DNA of 64,000 bases from Janthinobacterium sp. SUN073 (GCF_030397665.1 NZ_JAPUBT010000001.1:1444781-1508780); one strand, 5' to 3'. Shown: positions 14,715 to 23,774, counted from the first letter of the stretch. The notes: generated by a model not told the origin, from the letters alone. Program-made: numbers and translations.

Positions 14715-17291
14715 CTAGCGTACCGCCGCCCGCGCCAGCCCCGGCTGGTTCACCATCCAGTAGTGCTGGAAGGCCAGGCGGATGTTGTCACGCAGCTGGG
14801 TGTCGTCCCACGGTTTCGTATAAAAACGGTAGATGGCGCCCCGGTTGATCGAGTCGAGCACCGCTTCGAGGCCCGTGTAGCCGGACAAGATGATGCGGAT
14901 GGTTTCCGGGTACAGCTCTTTGACTTTGCTCAAGAACTCCGTGCCGCTCATGCTGGGCATGCGCTGGTCGCAGACGATCACGTGCACGCGGTGCAGGGCC
15001 AGCATTTCAAACCCTTCGGCCGGCGTGCTGGCCGTGAGGATCTGATAGCCCTCGGGACGGAACAGGCGGTGCAGCGAGGACAGCACGTTGACGTCGTCGT
15101 CGACGATGAGCAGGGTTTGCGCCGGCTGGGCAGCGGGATCGTGGCCGGGCGGCAGGCCGGCGCCGGCGGCGATCATCTGCCCCAGTTCCAGCGCCGGCAG
15201 GGCGCGGCTGAAATAAAAGCCCTGGATCTCGTCGCAGCGGTTGCGCCGCAGGTATTCGAGCTGCGGGCGCGATTCCACGCCCTCGGCCACCACGCTCAGT
15301 TTCAGGCTGTGCGCCATGCTGACGATGGCCAGCGCGATGGCCGCGTCGTTCGGGTTGCTGGTGATGTTGCGCACAAAAGCGATGTCGATTTTCAGCTTAT
15401 CGATGGGGAAGCGCTGCAAATACGCGAGGCTCGAGTAGCCGGTACCGAAATCGTCGATGGCCACCTTCACGCCGATTTTTTTCAGTTTGCCCAGCACGAC
15501 GATGGTGCGCTCGGCGTTCGACATCAGCGCCGTTTCCGTCAGCTCCAGCTCCAGCAGTTCCGGCGCCACGTCGTACTGCGCCAGCGCGCGCGTCACTTCG
15601 CCTTCCAGGTCGCCTTCGGCAAACTGGCGGCTCGACACATTCACGGCCACGCGCACGGGCCCCACCTCGCTGTCGCGCCACTCGGCGATCTGGCGGCAGG
15701 CGGCCTGGATCACCCAGGCGCCCACGCGCACGATCAGGCCCGTGTCTTCCAGCACCGGCACGAATTCGGCCGGCGCCACCAGGCCGTAGCCGGGACGGCG
15801 CCAGCGCAGCAGCGCTTCCACGCCGCTGATGCGGCCCGTGCGCAAGTCCACCTTCGGCTGATAGTACAGGATGAACTGCTCGTGCTCGAGCGCATGGCGC
15901 AGCGCCAGTTCCAGGTCCAGGCGCGCCAGCACCTGCACGTTCATGCCGGCCGTGAAAAAGCGGTAACCGTCGCGGCCCGCCTGCTTGGCGCCGCCCATGG
16001 CCGTATTCGCGTATTTAATGAGCGTTTCCGGGTCGGTGGCGTCGTCCGGATACATGGCGATGCCGATGCTGGCCGTCAGGGTGGCCGCGTGGCCGCGCAA
16101 GTCGAACGGCGCGCGCAAGGCTTCGCGCACCTGGTTGGCCACCGCCACGGCTTCCTGCTGGTTGCGGCTCATGGTGAGTATCAGCGCGAATTCGTCGTTG
16201 CCCAGCCGGCCCACCGTGTCGCGCAGGCGCACGCATTCGACCAGGCGGTTGCTGAACTGGCGCAGCAGCTCGTCGCCCAGCGCCGCGCCCAGGGTGTCGT
16301 TGATGCTTTTGAAGCGGTCCAGCGCGATGAACAGCACCACGATGCGCCAGCTTTTCTCTTGCGCCAGTTCGACGGCCTGCGCCAGCGTCTGGTAAAACAG
16401 GCTGCGGTTCGGCAGCCCCGTCAAGCCATCGTAATGGGCCAGGTGCTTCAGGCGCTCCTGCGCCTGGCGCCGCTCGCTGATGTCGCGCGCCACAGCGATC
16501 AGCAGCAGGCCTCCCGTGGCATGGCCGCCGGCCACGGGCGCCTGCGCATACCAGTGCCAGCCCAGTTCCACGGGCACCGGGCTCAGGTCGCGCCGCAGCA
16601 GTTCGCATTCCGTCACTTCCGTGGCCAGGTGGGCCGGGCCGCCCGGCAGCGCGGCCAGGGGCGGGGCCGGCGGCGGCGGCAGCAGGGTGCCGGGCGCCAG
16701 CGCCAGCAGTTCGGCGCGCGCATAGCCGAGCAGGCGGCACGCGCCGTCGTTGGCGTCGACCAGGGTCATGCCCTGCACGTCGACGAGGAAGATGGCGTCG
16801 GTGGTGGCGTCCATGGCGCCGCGAAAGCGCTGCAGTTCGGCCGTGCGCTGCCCCACCGTGCGTTCGAGCAAGGTGTTGTAGTGGCGTGCGGCGCGGTGCA
16901 GCAGCCGCACTTCGAGCATGTTGCGGATGCGCGTGAGCACTTCGAGCGCGTCAAACGGCTTGCTGATGAAGTCGCGCGCGCCCGCTTCCAGCGCGGCCAG
17001 CTTGGCGTCCGGGTCGGCGGCGATGACCAGCACGGGCAGGTAGCCTTCCAGTTCCAGCGGGCGCAAGGCATCCATCACGTCGTAGCCGCTCATGCCGGGC
17101 ATCACCAGGTCGAGGATGATCAGGTCGAACTGGTGGCGCTGGTGCAATCCGGCCACGGCGCGCGCGTCGAGGGTGCTGCTGATGGCCGTGTAGCCGCCGC
17201 TGCCCAGCAAGTGCTCGAGCAGGCGCAAATTGACTTCCTGGTCGTCGACGATGAGAATTTTCGCCGCATAGATATCGGCCTGGCTGATCAT
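14715..17291 (-). CDS. REC-PAS-GGDEF-EAL-REC c-di-GMP signalling protein
   Basis: An 858-residue response regulator. Domains: receiver 1 (D61, K111), helical linker, PAS (~150-270), GGDEF-type (~285-450), EAL (~455-710), receiver 2 (D775). The GGDEF motif reads GNDEF (364-368) and the metal-binding LDLD motif reads IALD (A323), so the cyclase domain is probably dead, while the product-binding site RLRD (355-358) remains. The EAL domain keeps EALLRW (492-497), DDFGTGYS (613-620), KID and AEGVE, so it should hydrolyse c-di-GMP. The second receiver resembles those of the RpfG/HD-GYP type regulators. Its start overlaps the stop of the hybrid kinase by four bases (ATGA), which points to phosphotransfer between them. 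Confidence 0.93.
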   Translation of the reverse strand: MISQADIYAAKILIVDDQEVNLRLLEHLLGSGGYTAISSTLDARAVAGLHQRHQFDLIILDLVMPGMSGYDVMDALRPLELEGYLPVLVIAADPDAKLAALEAGARDFISKPFDALEVLTRIRNMLEVRLLHRAARHYNTLLERTVGQRTAELQRFRGAMDATTDAIFLVDVQGMTLVDANDGACRLLGYARAELLALAPGTLLPPPPAPPLAALPGGPAHLATEVTECELLRRDLSPVPVELGWHWYAQAPVAGGHATGGLLLIAVARDISERRQAQERLKHLAHYDGLTGLPNRSLFYQTLAQAVELAQEKSWRIVVLFIALDRFKSINDTLGAALGDELLRQFSNRLVECVRLRDTVGRLGNDEFALILTMSRNQQEAVAVANQVREALRAPFDLRGHAATLTASIGIAMYPDDATDPETLIKYANTAMGGAKQAGRDGYRFFTAGMNVQVLARLDLELALRHALEHEQFILYYQPKVDLRTGRISGVEALLRWRRPGYGLVAPAEFVPVLEDTGLIVRVGAWVIQAACRQIAEWRDSEVGPVRVAVNVSSRQFAEGDLEGEVTRALAQYDVAPELLELELTETALMSNAERTIVVLGKLKKIGVKVAIDDFGTGYSSLAYLQRFPIDKLKIDIAFVRNITSNPNDAAIALAIVSMAHSLKLSVVAEGVESRPQLEYLRRNRCDEIQGFYFSRALPALELGQMIAAGAGLPPGHDPAAQPAQTLLIVDDDVNVLSSLHRLFRPEGYQILTASTPAEGFEMLALHRVHVIVCDQRMPSMSGTEFLSKVKELYPETIRIILSGYTGLEAVLDSINRGAIYRFYTKPWDDTQLRDNIRLAFQHYWMVNQPGLARAAVR

Positions 17292-19318
17292 GGCGCGCGT
17301 GTTCCCTTCTGCCGGCGCTGCTGCGCCACATAGGCCAGCGTGCTGTTGATCGCCTCGGTAAATTCATCGAGGTTGATCGGCTTGGTCAGATAGCGATAAA
17401 AGCCCAGCGCCATGCTGCGCTCGACGTCGCCCGGCATGGCGTTGGCCGTCAGGGCGATGACGGGGATGTGCGCCGTGCGCGGATCGGCGCGCAACAGTTT
17501 CAGCGCGTCCGTGCCGTTCACATGCGGCAGGTTGATGTCCATCAAGATCAGCTGCGGCAAATGCGTGCGCGCCATCTCCACGCCCAGGCGGCCATCCGTG
17601 GCCGTCAGCAGCTGCAATTGCGGGCAGTAGCGCACGATTTCCTCGACCAGGGTCAGGTTGGCGGGATTGTCTTCCACATACAGCAAGGTCACGGGGGCGC
17701 TGTGTTCGAGCAGCGCGCCGGCCAGGTCCGGCCGCGGCAAGGCCGGGGCCACGGGAATGGGCACGGCGTCGACCACGCGCAGCTCGATCCAGAAAGTGCT
17801 GCCCTCGCCGGGCGCGCTGGAGACGCCGATATTGCCATCCATCAACTCCACCAGGCGCTTGGTGACCACCAGGCCGATGCCGCTGCCTTCTTCCGTGCCG
17901 CCCTCCTGCCCCAGCCGGTTGAAGGGCTGGAACAGCAGCGCCAGCTGTTCGGCATCGAGACCCACGCCCGTGTCGCGCACGCTGATGCGTACCCTTCCGC
18001 CCGCGTGCGGCGCGCAATCGATGGCCACCTGCCCCTGCTCGCGGTTGTACTTGAGCGCATTCGACAGCAGGTTCAACAGGATTTGCTTGAGGCGCGTGCG
18101 GTCGGCCAGCACGTTGAGGGGACAGGCATCGGGAAAGGCCATGCCGATGCCGCGCTGGCTGGCCAGCGGCGCGATCATGTCGCGGCATTCCTGCAAGATG
18201 GCGTCCAGGCCCACCGGTTCCAGCGACAGGCTGACCGTGCCCGACTCGACCTTTGCCAGGTCGAGGATTTCATTGATCAAGGTCAACAAATGGCGCCCCG
18301 ATTTGAGGATATGGCCGGCGAATTCCTTCTTTTGCTCCAGGGTCGACGGCAGGCGGTCGGAACTGAGGATTTGCGCGAAGCCCAGGATGGCGTTCAGCGG
18401 TGTGCGCAATTCATGGCTCATCGACGACAGGAACGCCGACTTGGCATAGTTGGCGCTGCGCGCCTCCTCCATCGCCATGGCCAGTTCGCCATTCGTCATT
18501 TCCAGCTGCATCGTGCGCTCGTGCACGCGCACTTCCAGCTCCTGGTTCAGGCGCATGACTTCCTGCTGCGCCTGGGTGCGCTGCTCGCCCTCGCGCGCCA
18601 GTTCGCCGTTCGAGCGTTCCAGCGCGTGCGTGCGCAGCTCGATCTCGGCCAGCATCTTGTTGAAGGAGTCGACCAGCTGCGCCACTTCGTCGTCGCTGAG
18701 CTTGCGCGCGCGGCGCGAGTAGTCACCCGTCTCGATCACTTCGCGCGCCACGTCGGCGATATCGAGGATGGGCTGCGTGATGACGAAATCGAGGCGGCGC
18801 AGCAGCAGCAAGGCCACCAGCAGCGCCAGCACCGTCACGCCCAGCGCGATGGCCAGGTAATCGGCCGTGCGGCCAGCCAGCTCGTAATCGGCGCGCAGAT
18901 ACACGGTGCCCAGCAGCTCGCCATTGTCGACGATGGGCTTGAACAGTTCCACCGAGCTGCCGGCGATGCTTTCGCCTTCCTTGCCCACCTTCGCCGGCAG
19001 CGCGCCCACATTCTGGTTCGCGCGGTAGCTGGCAAACAGGCTGCCGTCGGCCTTGTACAGGGCGCCGGCCGTCACGCGCGGGCGGATGCGCATCAGGTTG
19101 AGGTTTTCCAGCGCCAGGCGCTCGTCGTCGAAGGCCAGCGCGGCCGAACTCATGTGCCCCAGCAGCTCGGCCTGGGTACTGATGTCGGCCACCAGGTTGC
19201 GGTGATAGGCGCGCAAGTCGTAGACGACGATGGTGCCCAGCGAAATGACGAGCGCCACCAGGGTGGTCAGCAAGACCACCGACATCAGCTTGTGGCGGAT
19301 GGAACGCAGTCGCAGCAT
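17288..19318 (-). CDS. Hybrid sensor histidine kinase with CHASE8-like sensor
   Basis: A 676-residue inner-membrane kinase. One helix at ~13-33, a periplasmic domain at ~35-150, a second helix at ~153-175, HAMP (~178-230), coiled coil to ~290, HisKA with phosphoacceptor H302 in SHELRTPL, HATPase with N420, DTGVGL and GSGIGL boxes, and a receiver with D594. The periplasmic part (SSAALAFDDERLALENLNLMRIRPRV followed by ALYKADGSLFASY) matches the CHASE8-type sensor known from YfiN/TpbB cyclases. It lies three bases after the yfiR-like gene and overlaps the EAL regulator. This suggests YfiR holds the kinase off until stress releases it, an inference from the YfiBNR system. Confidence 0.92.
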   Translation of the reverse strand: MLRLRSIRHKLMSVVLLTTLVALVISLGTIVVYDLRAYHRNLVADISTQAELLGHMSSAALAFDDERLALENLNLMRIRPRVTAGALYKADGSLFASYRANQNVGALPAKVGKEGESIAGSSVELFKPIVDNGELLGTVYLRADYELAGRTADYLAIALGVTVLALLVALLLLRRLDFVITQPILDIADVAREVIETGDYSRRARKLSDDEVAQLVDSFNKMLAEIELRTHALERSNGELAREGEQRTQAQQEVMRLNQELEVRVHERTMQLEMTNGELAMAMEEARSANYAKSAFLSSMSHELRTPLNAILGFAQILSSDRLPSTLEQKKEFAGHILKSGRHLLTLINEILDLAKVESGTVSLSLEPVGLDAILQECRDMIAPLASQRGIGMAFPDACPLNVLADRTRLKQILLNLLSNALKYNREQGQVAIDCAPHAGGRVRISVRDTGVGLDAEQLALLFQPFNRLGQEGGTEEGSGIGLVVTKRLVELMDGNIGVSSAPGEGSTFWIELRVVDAVPIPVAPALPRPDLAGALLEHSAPVTLLYVEDNPANLTLVEEIVRYCPQLQLLTATDGRLGVEMARTHLPQLILMDINLPHVNGTDALKLLRADPRTAHIPVIALTANAMPGDVERSMALGFYRYLTKPINLDEFTEAINSTLAYVAQQRRQKGTRAP

Positions 19319-19320
19319 GG

Positions 19321-19914
19321 TCAGGCGCCCCCCGTCTGCACGCGATAGGCGGCCAGCAGCATGCGCGCGCTGATGCGGATATGCGCCTGCGCCACGGGTT
19401 TTAAGGCCACGTCGAAGCGGACCTTGTCTTCGGCCATCACAAAATTAATCATGCTGCCCATCGCGTAGACCTCATCCGAATCGGACACCGTCAACAACGC
19501 CAGGCCACGGCTGGCGGCCAGCATCTCCTGCAGCGCCGTTTTTTCCAGCGCGCCCAGGTACAGCACGTGCAGCCCGGCCAGCGTTTCGCCGCGGCGCACT
19601 TTTTTCACCTGCACGGCGCGGCCGTTGACGCTGTGCCCGGCCACGCTCTGTTCGAGCTGCTCGGCCAGCGCATCGGCGCCCGCCACGCCGATCACCAGCG
19701 CAGAGTCGGGCCGGGCAAAGCTGCCGTCGGGCCACTCGACAAAACCGGCAAACTTGTACAGATACGCGGCCTTGACCTGACGTTCCAGCTCACCCGGCAC
19801 CTGTGCCCGCGCCTCGGCGCACAGCACGCCCAGGAGCAGCAATAGCCAGCCCCAGCGAAGCGGGCGGCGCAGGGGGCCAGGATGACGCCACCAGGTCCAG
19901 TTCAGAATTGCCAT
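19321..19914 (-). CDS. YfiR family periplasmic regulator
   Basis: A 197-residue protein with an Arg-rich N-terminus, a hydrophobic core (~20-33) and a likely signal peptidase site after AEARA (near residue 37). The mature part starts VKAAYLYKFAGFVEWP, the hallmark of the YfiR/DUF4154 family, and ends with a C-terminal RISARMLLAA helix. YfiR in Pseudomonas is a periplasmic repressor of the cyclase YfiN. Here it is first in a three-gene run with a CHASE8-like kinase, so the kinase sensor is the expected partner. No YfiB-like lipoprotein is present. The ATG at 19914 is chosen for the signal peptide; upstream in-frame codons would add an arginine-rich tail. Confidence 0.85.
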   Translation of the reverse strand: MAILNWTWWRHPGPLRRPLRWGWLLLLLGVLCAEARAQVPGELERQVKAAYLYKFAGFVEWPDGSFARPDSALVIGVAGADALAEQLEQSVAGHSVNGRAVQVKKVRRGETLAGLHVLYLGALEKTALQEMLAASRGLALLTVSDSDEVYAMGSMINFVMAEDKVRFDVALKPVAQAHIRISARMLLAAYRVQTGGA

Positions 19915-20136
19915 GACAACCGAGTAAGATAATGCATACGAAGGCGCGGCACCATGCCGCTTGCCGGTTCGGGCGATGCGCACCAGGGTGGCGCAGCGAC
20001 AGAGCGCCTGCCGGCCCGAAGTGGTAGCAAATGTATAAAAGAGTGTACGCATTTTCGCTGGTACCGGGGAAAGTTTCTTTTACCGTTGGCCATGCTACAG
20101 TCTCGCCACCCTTACCACCGCATGCAGGAGTCCTCC

Positions 20137-20619
20137 ATGAGCAACGCACTCGCCTCCCTCTCCACCGCCGTCGGCCTGGCCTTGCAGGCGAAGGGCCTGC
20201 TGCTGGCCACGGCCGAATCGTGCACGGGCGGCGGCGTGGCCCAGGCCGTCACCGACATCAGCGGGTCGAGCGCCTGGTTCGAACGGGGCTTCGTCACCTA
20301 TTCCAACGGGGCCAAAAGCAGCATGCTGGGCGTGCCCGCCGAGCTGATCGCCGCACACGGCGCCGTCAGCGAGGAAGTGGCCGCCGCCATGGCGCAGGGA
20401 ACGCTGGCGCACAGCGAGGCCCAGGTGGCCGTCTCGACCACGGGAATCGCCGGCCCCACGGGCGGCGTGCCCGGCAAGCCCGTCGGCACCGTCTGCTTCG
20501 GCTGGGCCATGGACGGGCGCGTACAAACAGAGCGCCGGGTATTCGCCGGCGACCGGCAAGCCGTGCGCGAACAGGCCGTCCTCCATGCGCTGCAGGGGCT
20601 CTTGCGCTTTATCCAGTAG
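20137..20619 (+). CDS. pncC: Nicotinamide-nucleotide amidase (CinA C-terminal type)
   Basis: A 160-residue single-domain CinA C-terminal protein. The signatures LLATAESCTGGGVAQAVTDISGSS, GFVTYSN-AK, and STTGIAGPTGGVPGKPVGTVCFG are complete. PncC deamidates nicotinamide mononucleotide to nicotinate mononucleotide in the pyridine nucleotide cycle; the annotation 'competence/damage-inducible' is historical. The ATG at 20137 has CAGGAG (20125-20130) six bases upstream. The 3' end overlaps the convergent cyclase gene by 11 bases. It is the usual neighbour of thiL in related bacteria, but here is separated from it by the signalling cassette. Confidence 0.95.
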   Translation: MSNALASLSTAVGLALQAKGLLLATAESCTGGGVAQAVTDISGSSAWFERGFVTYSNGAKSSMLGVPAELIAAHGAVSEEVAAAMAQGTLAHSEAQVAVSTTGIAGPTGGVPGKPVGTVCFGWAMDGRVQTERRVFAGDRQAVREQAVLHALQGLLRFIQ

Positions 20620-22396
20620 CGTCGGCGATGCAGGCGCGGTCGCGGCCCGCCTGCTTGGCCGCGTACAGGGCGCTGTCGGCGCGCAGCAGCAACTCGTGGC
20701 GGCCGGCGCCGTGGCGCGGATACTCGGCAATGCCCGCCGAAAAGGTGCAGCCCGTCAAGCTGTGCGGCGCCTGCCGGATCAGCAACTGGCGGTAACGCGC
20801 GGCGATATCGTCGATCTTGTGCGCGGCGATGCTGCTGTCGGCATCGCGCAACAGCAGGCAGAATTCCTCGCCGCCATAGCGGCATACCATGTCGCTGCCG
20901 CGCAGCTGGCTCTCCACCAGGCGCGCGAACTGGATCAGCACTTCATCGCCAAAGTTATGCCCGTAGGTGTCGTTGACGCGCTTGAAGAAATCCAGGTCGA
21001 TGATGGCGATGGCCACGGGCGCATCCGCATCGGCCGCGTGCAGGATGGTATTGAGGCAGGTTTCAAAATGGCGGCGGTTGTACAAGCCCGTCAGGTGGTC
21101 GCGCATGGCCTGTTCCTTCAGGCTGTCCTGCAGCGAATTGACGTGCAGGATCTGGTGCGCCAGTTCGCGGTTCAGGTGTTCCAGCTTGACGTTTTCCGTC
21201 TCGCGCGCCGCCTGCAGCTCCAGCGCCTTGTCGCGCTCGGCTTTCAGGCTGTGCATTTCCTTTTCCAGGTTGCGCATCAGGCTGCGCGAGGCGCGCGCCG
21301 ACTTGCTGCTGGCCTCGAACACGGCCTGGTATTGCTGCAAGAAGCCGTACGCCGCCTGCCATTCGCCCAGCTGGGCATTGATCTCGGCCAGTCCCCGCAA
21401 AATCTGCTGCTGGTGAAACGGATTGCGCGTCCAGCTCAGCAGGCTGTGCGCCTGCGTCAGCGAGGCCAGCGCCTGCGCCGTCTGGCCCGCGTGCAGGTCC
21501 AGCTTGCCGCGCACCAGCCACGCATGCATCTGCTCTTCCAGGTCCTGGCCGCGGCGCGCATAGTCCTCGGCGCGCAGCAGCAATTGCAAGGCGCTATCGG
21601 GCTGCCGCAGCAGGATGGCGGCGTGCGCGGCAATGCAAAACAAAAAGGCGCGGATGGCCAGGTCTTCTTCCGGCCACTCGTAAAACGGTTCCACCAGCGC
21701 CAGCGCCTCGGCCGGCTTTCCCGTGGCTAATAAACACATGGCCAGGTTGGCCGAAACGATGGTTTGCTGGTATTTTAATTTTTGCGTGCCGATGATCTCG
21801 AGCGCCTCGACCAGCAGGGGAATCGCATCTTCATCGTTGCCCAGGTCATGCTGCGACGACGCCAGGTTCGACAGGCTATTGACCCGGTGCGCGGGGCTGC
21901 CGAAGCGTTCGGCGATGTCCAGCGCCAGCAAAAAATTGCGCGGGCCGTCTTGCGTATCGCCACGGTTCAGGGCATCGACGCCCAGACGCGCATACAGCAT
22001 GAACTTGTGCAGTGAGTCGGGTATCTGCGCGGCCTGGCTGCGCGCTTGCAGGAAATGCTGCTCGGCATCGGCAAAGTCGCCGCGCCGGCTCGCATACGCG
22101 CCCTGCAGGGCGGCCACTTCCATGCCCCCTTCCAGGTCGCCGCTGTGCTGGAAATACGCGTACAGGCGCTCGCACGACGGTTCGGCCTCGCCCGCGTAAT
22201 ACGCCAGCCAGCAATGATTCAGTTCCGCATACGCGCCGCCGCGCGCATACTGTTGTCGTTGCGCCGCCGCCAGCGCCATCTGCGCCAGCCGGCGTGCCTG
22301 GCGGCGGTTGCCGACCAGGCAAGACAGGGCTTGCTGATTCAAACGGTCAATGTCGGCTTTATCGAGACTGGAGATCGGCACTGCGTCCTCGTTCAC
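20609..22396 (-). CDS. TPR-containing diguanylate cyclase
   Basis: A 595-residue cytoplasmic protein. Residues ~20-360 form a series of tetratricopeptide-like helical hairpins, followed by a coiled coil (~365-415) and a GGDEF domain. The active motif is GGEEF (508-512), the IDLDFFKRVND metal motif is intact, and the feedback site RGSD sits five residues upstream, so this is a competent cyclase making c-di-GMP. TPR sensors of this type have no membrane segment and probably respond to a protein partner. It is divergent from the TraL-like gene and lies beside the YfiR cassette, whose EAL domain would oppose it, although the two are separately transcribed. Confidence 0.92.
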   Translation of the reverse strand: MNEDAVPISSLDKADIDRLNQQALSCLVGNRRQARRLAQMALAAAQRQQYARGGAYAELNHCWLAYYAGEAEPSCERLYAYFQHSGDLEGGMEVAALQGAYASRRGDFADAEQHFLQARSQAAQIPDSLHKFMLYARLGVDALNRGDTQDGPRNFLLALDIAERFGSPAHRVNSLSNLASSQHDLGNDEDAIPLLVEALEIIGTQKLKYQQTIVSANLAMCLLATGKPAEALALVEPFYEWPEEDLAIRAFLFCIAAHAAILLRQPDSALQLLLRAEDYARRGQDLEEQMHAWLVRGKLDLHAGQTAQALASLTQAHSLLSWTRNPFHQQQILRGLAEINAQLGEWQAAYGFLQQYQAVFEASSKSARASRSLMRNLEKEMHSLKAERDKALELQAARETENVKLEHLNRELAHQILHVNSLQDSLKEQAMRDHLTGLYNRRHFETCLNTILHAADADAPVAIAIIDLDFFKRVNDTYGHNFGDEVLIQFARLVESQLRGSDMVCRYGGEEFCLLLRDADSSIAAHKIDDIAARYRQLLIRQAPHSLTGCTFSAGIAEYPRHGAGRHELLLRADSALYAAKQAGRDRACIADATG

Positions 22397-22594
22397 ACTC
22401 TGGGGGTGGATTTTTCACACAAAACTTGCTCTGTATCAATGGTATCCTGATTAACATCATAACCAGATTCGCTGTCCCGCATGGCATATTCGCAAACGAT
22501 TGTGGTAAAAATGCCAGTCGTGGCCTGGCCTGGCGCCTGCGCCGCTGTCACGGATCTTTGATTGTCACTGACGCAACAACTTGGAGTAGTCGCA

Positions 22595-23323
22595 ATGCAA
22601 AACACGGTACATTTCATCCTGCAGGGCAAGGGTGGCATCGGCAAGACCCTGGTATCGACCCTGCTGGCCCAGTGGATAGGCGGCAAGGACGACACGCCCT
22701 TGCGCTGCTATGACACCGATCAGGAAAACGCCACGTTCTCGCGCTACAAGGCGATGCAGGTCAAGCACGTGCCTGTGATGACGGATGCGCGCAACATCGA
22801 CCCGAAACGCTTTGACGCGCTGATGATCGACATCCTCGACACAGACGGCAACTGCGTGATCGACAATGGCGCGAATACCTTTTCGCCGCTGATGGGCTAT
22901 CTGCTGGAAAACGATTGTTTCTCGCTGCTGGAAGAATCGGGCCGCAAGGTGTACATCCACACCATCGTCGGCGGCGGCGACACCCTGCACGACACGGCCA
23001 CGGGTTTTGTCGCCACGGCGCAAGCGACGAAAGTGCCGCTGGTGCTGTGGCAAAACGAACACTTCGGCCTGCTGCAATCGGCGTCCGGCAAGCAGTTTGT
23101 CGAATCGCAGTCGTATGCCGACAACCGCGCGCGCGTGAAAGGCAGCATCACCTTGAGCCAGCGCAATCCCGACACCTTCGGCGCGGATGTCAAGAAAATG
23201 AATACGGCACGCCTGACGATGCAGGAAGTGATGCAGAACGACAAGTTCAACATCATGGAAAAACAGCGCATCAAGGTCGTCTACCGCGACATCTTCGAAC
23301 AGCTCGACAAGGTGCAATGGTAG
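22595..23323 (+). CDS. TraL-like ParA/MinD-family ATPase
   Basis: A 242-residue nucleotide-binding protein starting with a deviant Walker A loop GKGGIGKT near residues 10-17. The order of motifs - CYDTDQENATF, DVxxIDNGANTFSPLM, HTIVGGGDTLHDTATGF, LVLWQNEHFG and a C-terminal IMEKQRIKVVYRDIFEQLD - closely tracks TraL of IncP-type conjugation systems and of several integrative elements. The ATG at 22595 follows GGAG (22583-22586). It abuts a TraM-like gene with no gap. No relaxase, coupling protein or pilus gene is in the window, so the pair is either a relic or serves a non-conjugative job. Function is inferred. Confidence 0.72.
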   Translation: MQNTVHFILQGKGGIGKTLVSTLLAQWIGGKDDTPLRCYDTDQENATFSRYKAMQVKHVPVMTDARNIDPKRFDALMIDILDTDGNCVIDNGANTFSPLMGYLLENDCFSLLEESGRKVYIHTIVGGGDTLHDTATGFVATAQATKVPLVLWQNEHFGLLQSASGKQFVESQSYADNRARVKGSITLSQRNPDTFGADVKKMNTARLTMQEVMQNDKFNIMEKQRIKVVYRDIFEQLDKVQW

Positions 23324-23695
23324 ATGGACCAGCACAAACTGCGCAGCCATGTGTTCGACAAGACGGGCATCAAGATCGACGTCGATGACCCGATATTCGC
23401 CCTGGTGGCGCTGAACGAAGCGGTGCTGGCGGAAACCGTCGAGCGCCAGCTGGCCCTGCTGGACGCCGCCACGCAAGCGCTGGCGGCGCAGGCGCGCGCG
23501 GCGGGCGGCTTGCCGGCCTTGCCGGCGCCAGCCATGCACCAGCCCGCGCCGCAAGCGCCGGCACCATCGCCATCGCCGGCCGGGCCGGCCGGCTTTACGC
23601 CGCGCGAATGGCGTTTGCTGGGCGCAGCCGCCATCGTCTCCGTCGCCTGCGCGCTGCTGGTGCTGGGCGGCGCGGCCCTGCTGTATAAACTGTAG
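23324..23695 (+). CDS. TraM-like membrane protein
   Basis: A 123-residue protein. The N-terminal ~55 residues (FDKTGIKIDVDDPIFALVALNEAVLAETVERQ) share the GIxVxxDDPIxxLxxxNE pattern with TraM of IncP-type plasmids. A Pro/Ala-rich linker (~65-95) leads to a single C-terminal transmembrane helix (~100-122). It begins directly after the TraL-like stop (TAGATG), so the two form one operon. The tail anchor suggests it holds the ATPase partner at the membrane. It might work with that ATPase as a positioning or switch module. No other transfer gene is nearby. Confidence 0.62.
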   Translation: MDQHKLRSHVFDKTGIKIDVDDPIFALVALNEAVLAETVERQLALLDAATQALAAQARAAGGLPALPAPAMHQPAPQAPAPSPSPAGPAGFTPREWRLLGAAAIVSVACALLVLGGAALLYKL

Positions 23696-23774
23696 CACCG
23701 AGCGTAGCACTGTCGCGCTGCGCCAGCCACGAGCGACGCGCAGCGTCTTCCCCCACCCTAGCCTGGAAGCATGC

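Noticed and set aside
14763..17333. An 856-codon plus-strand frame opposite the GGDEF-EAL gene, and a 626-codon frame opposite the kinase.
   Set aside because: Same cause; the minus-strand genes carry complete domain signatures and account for the region.
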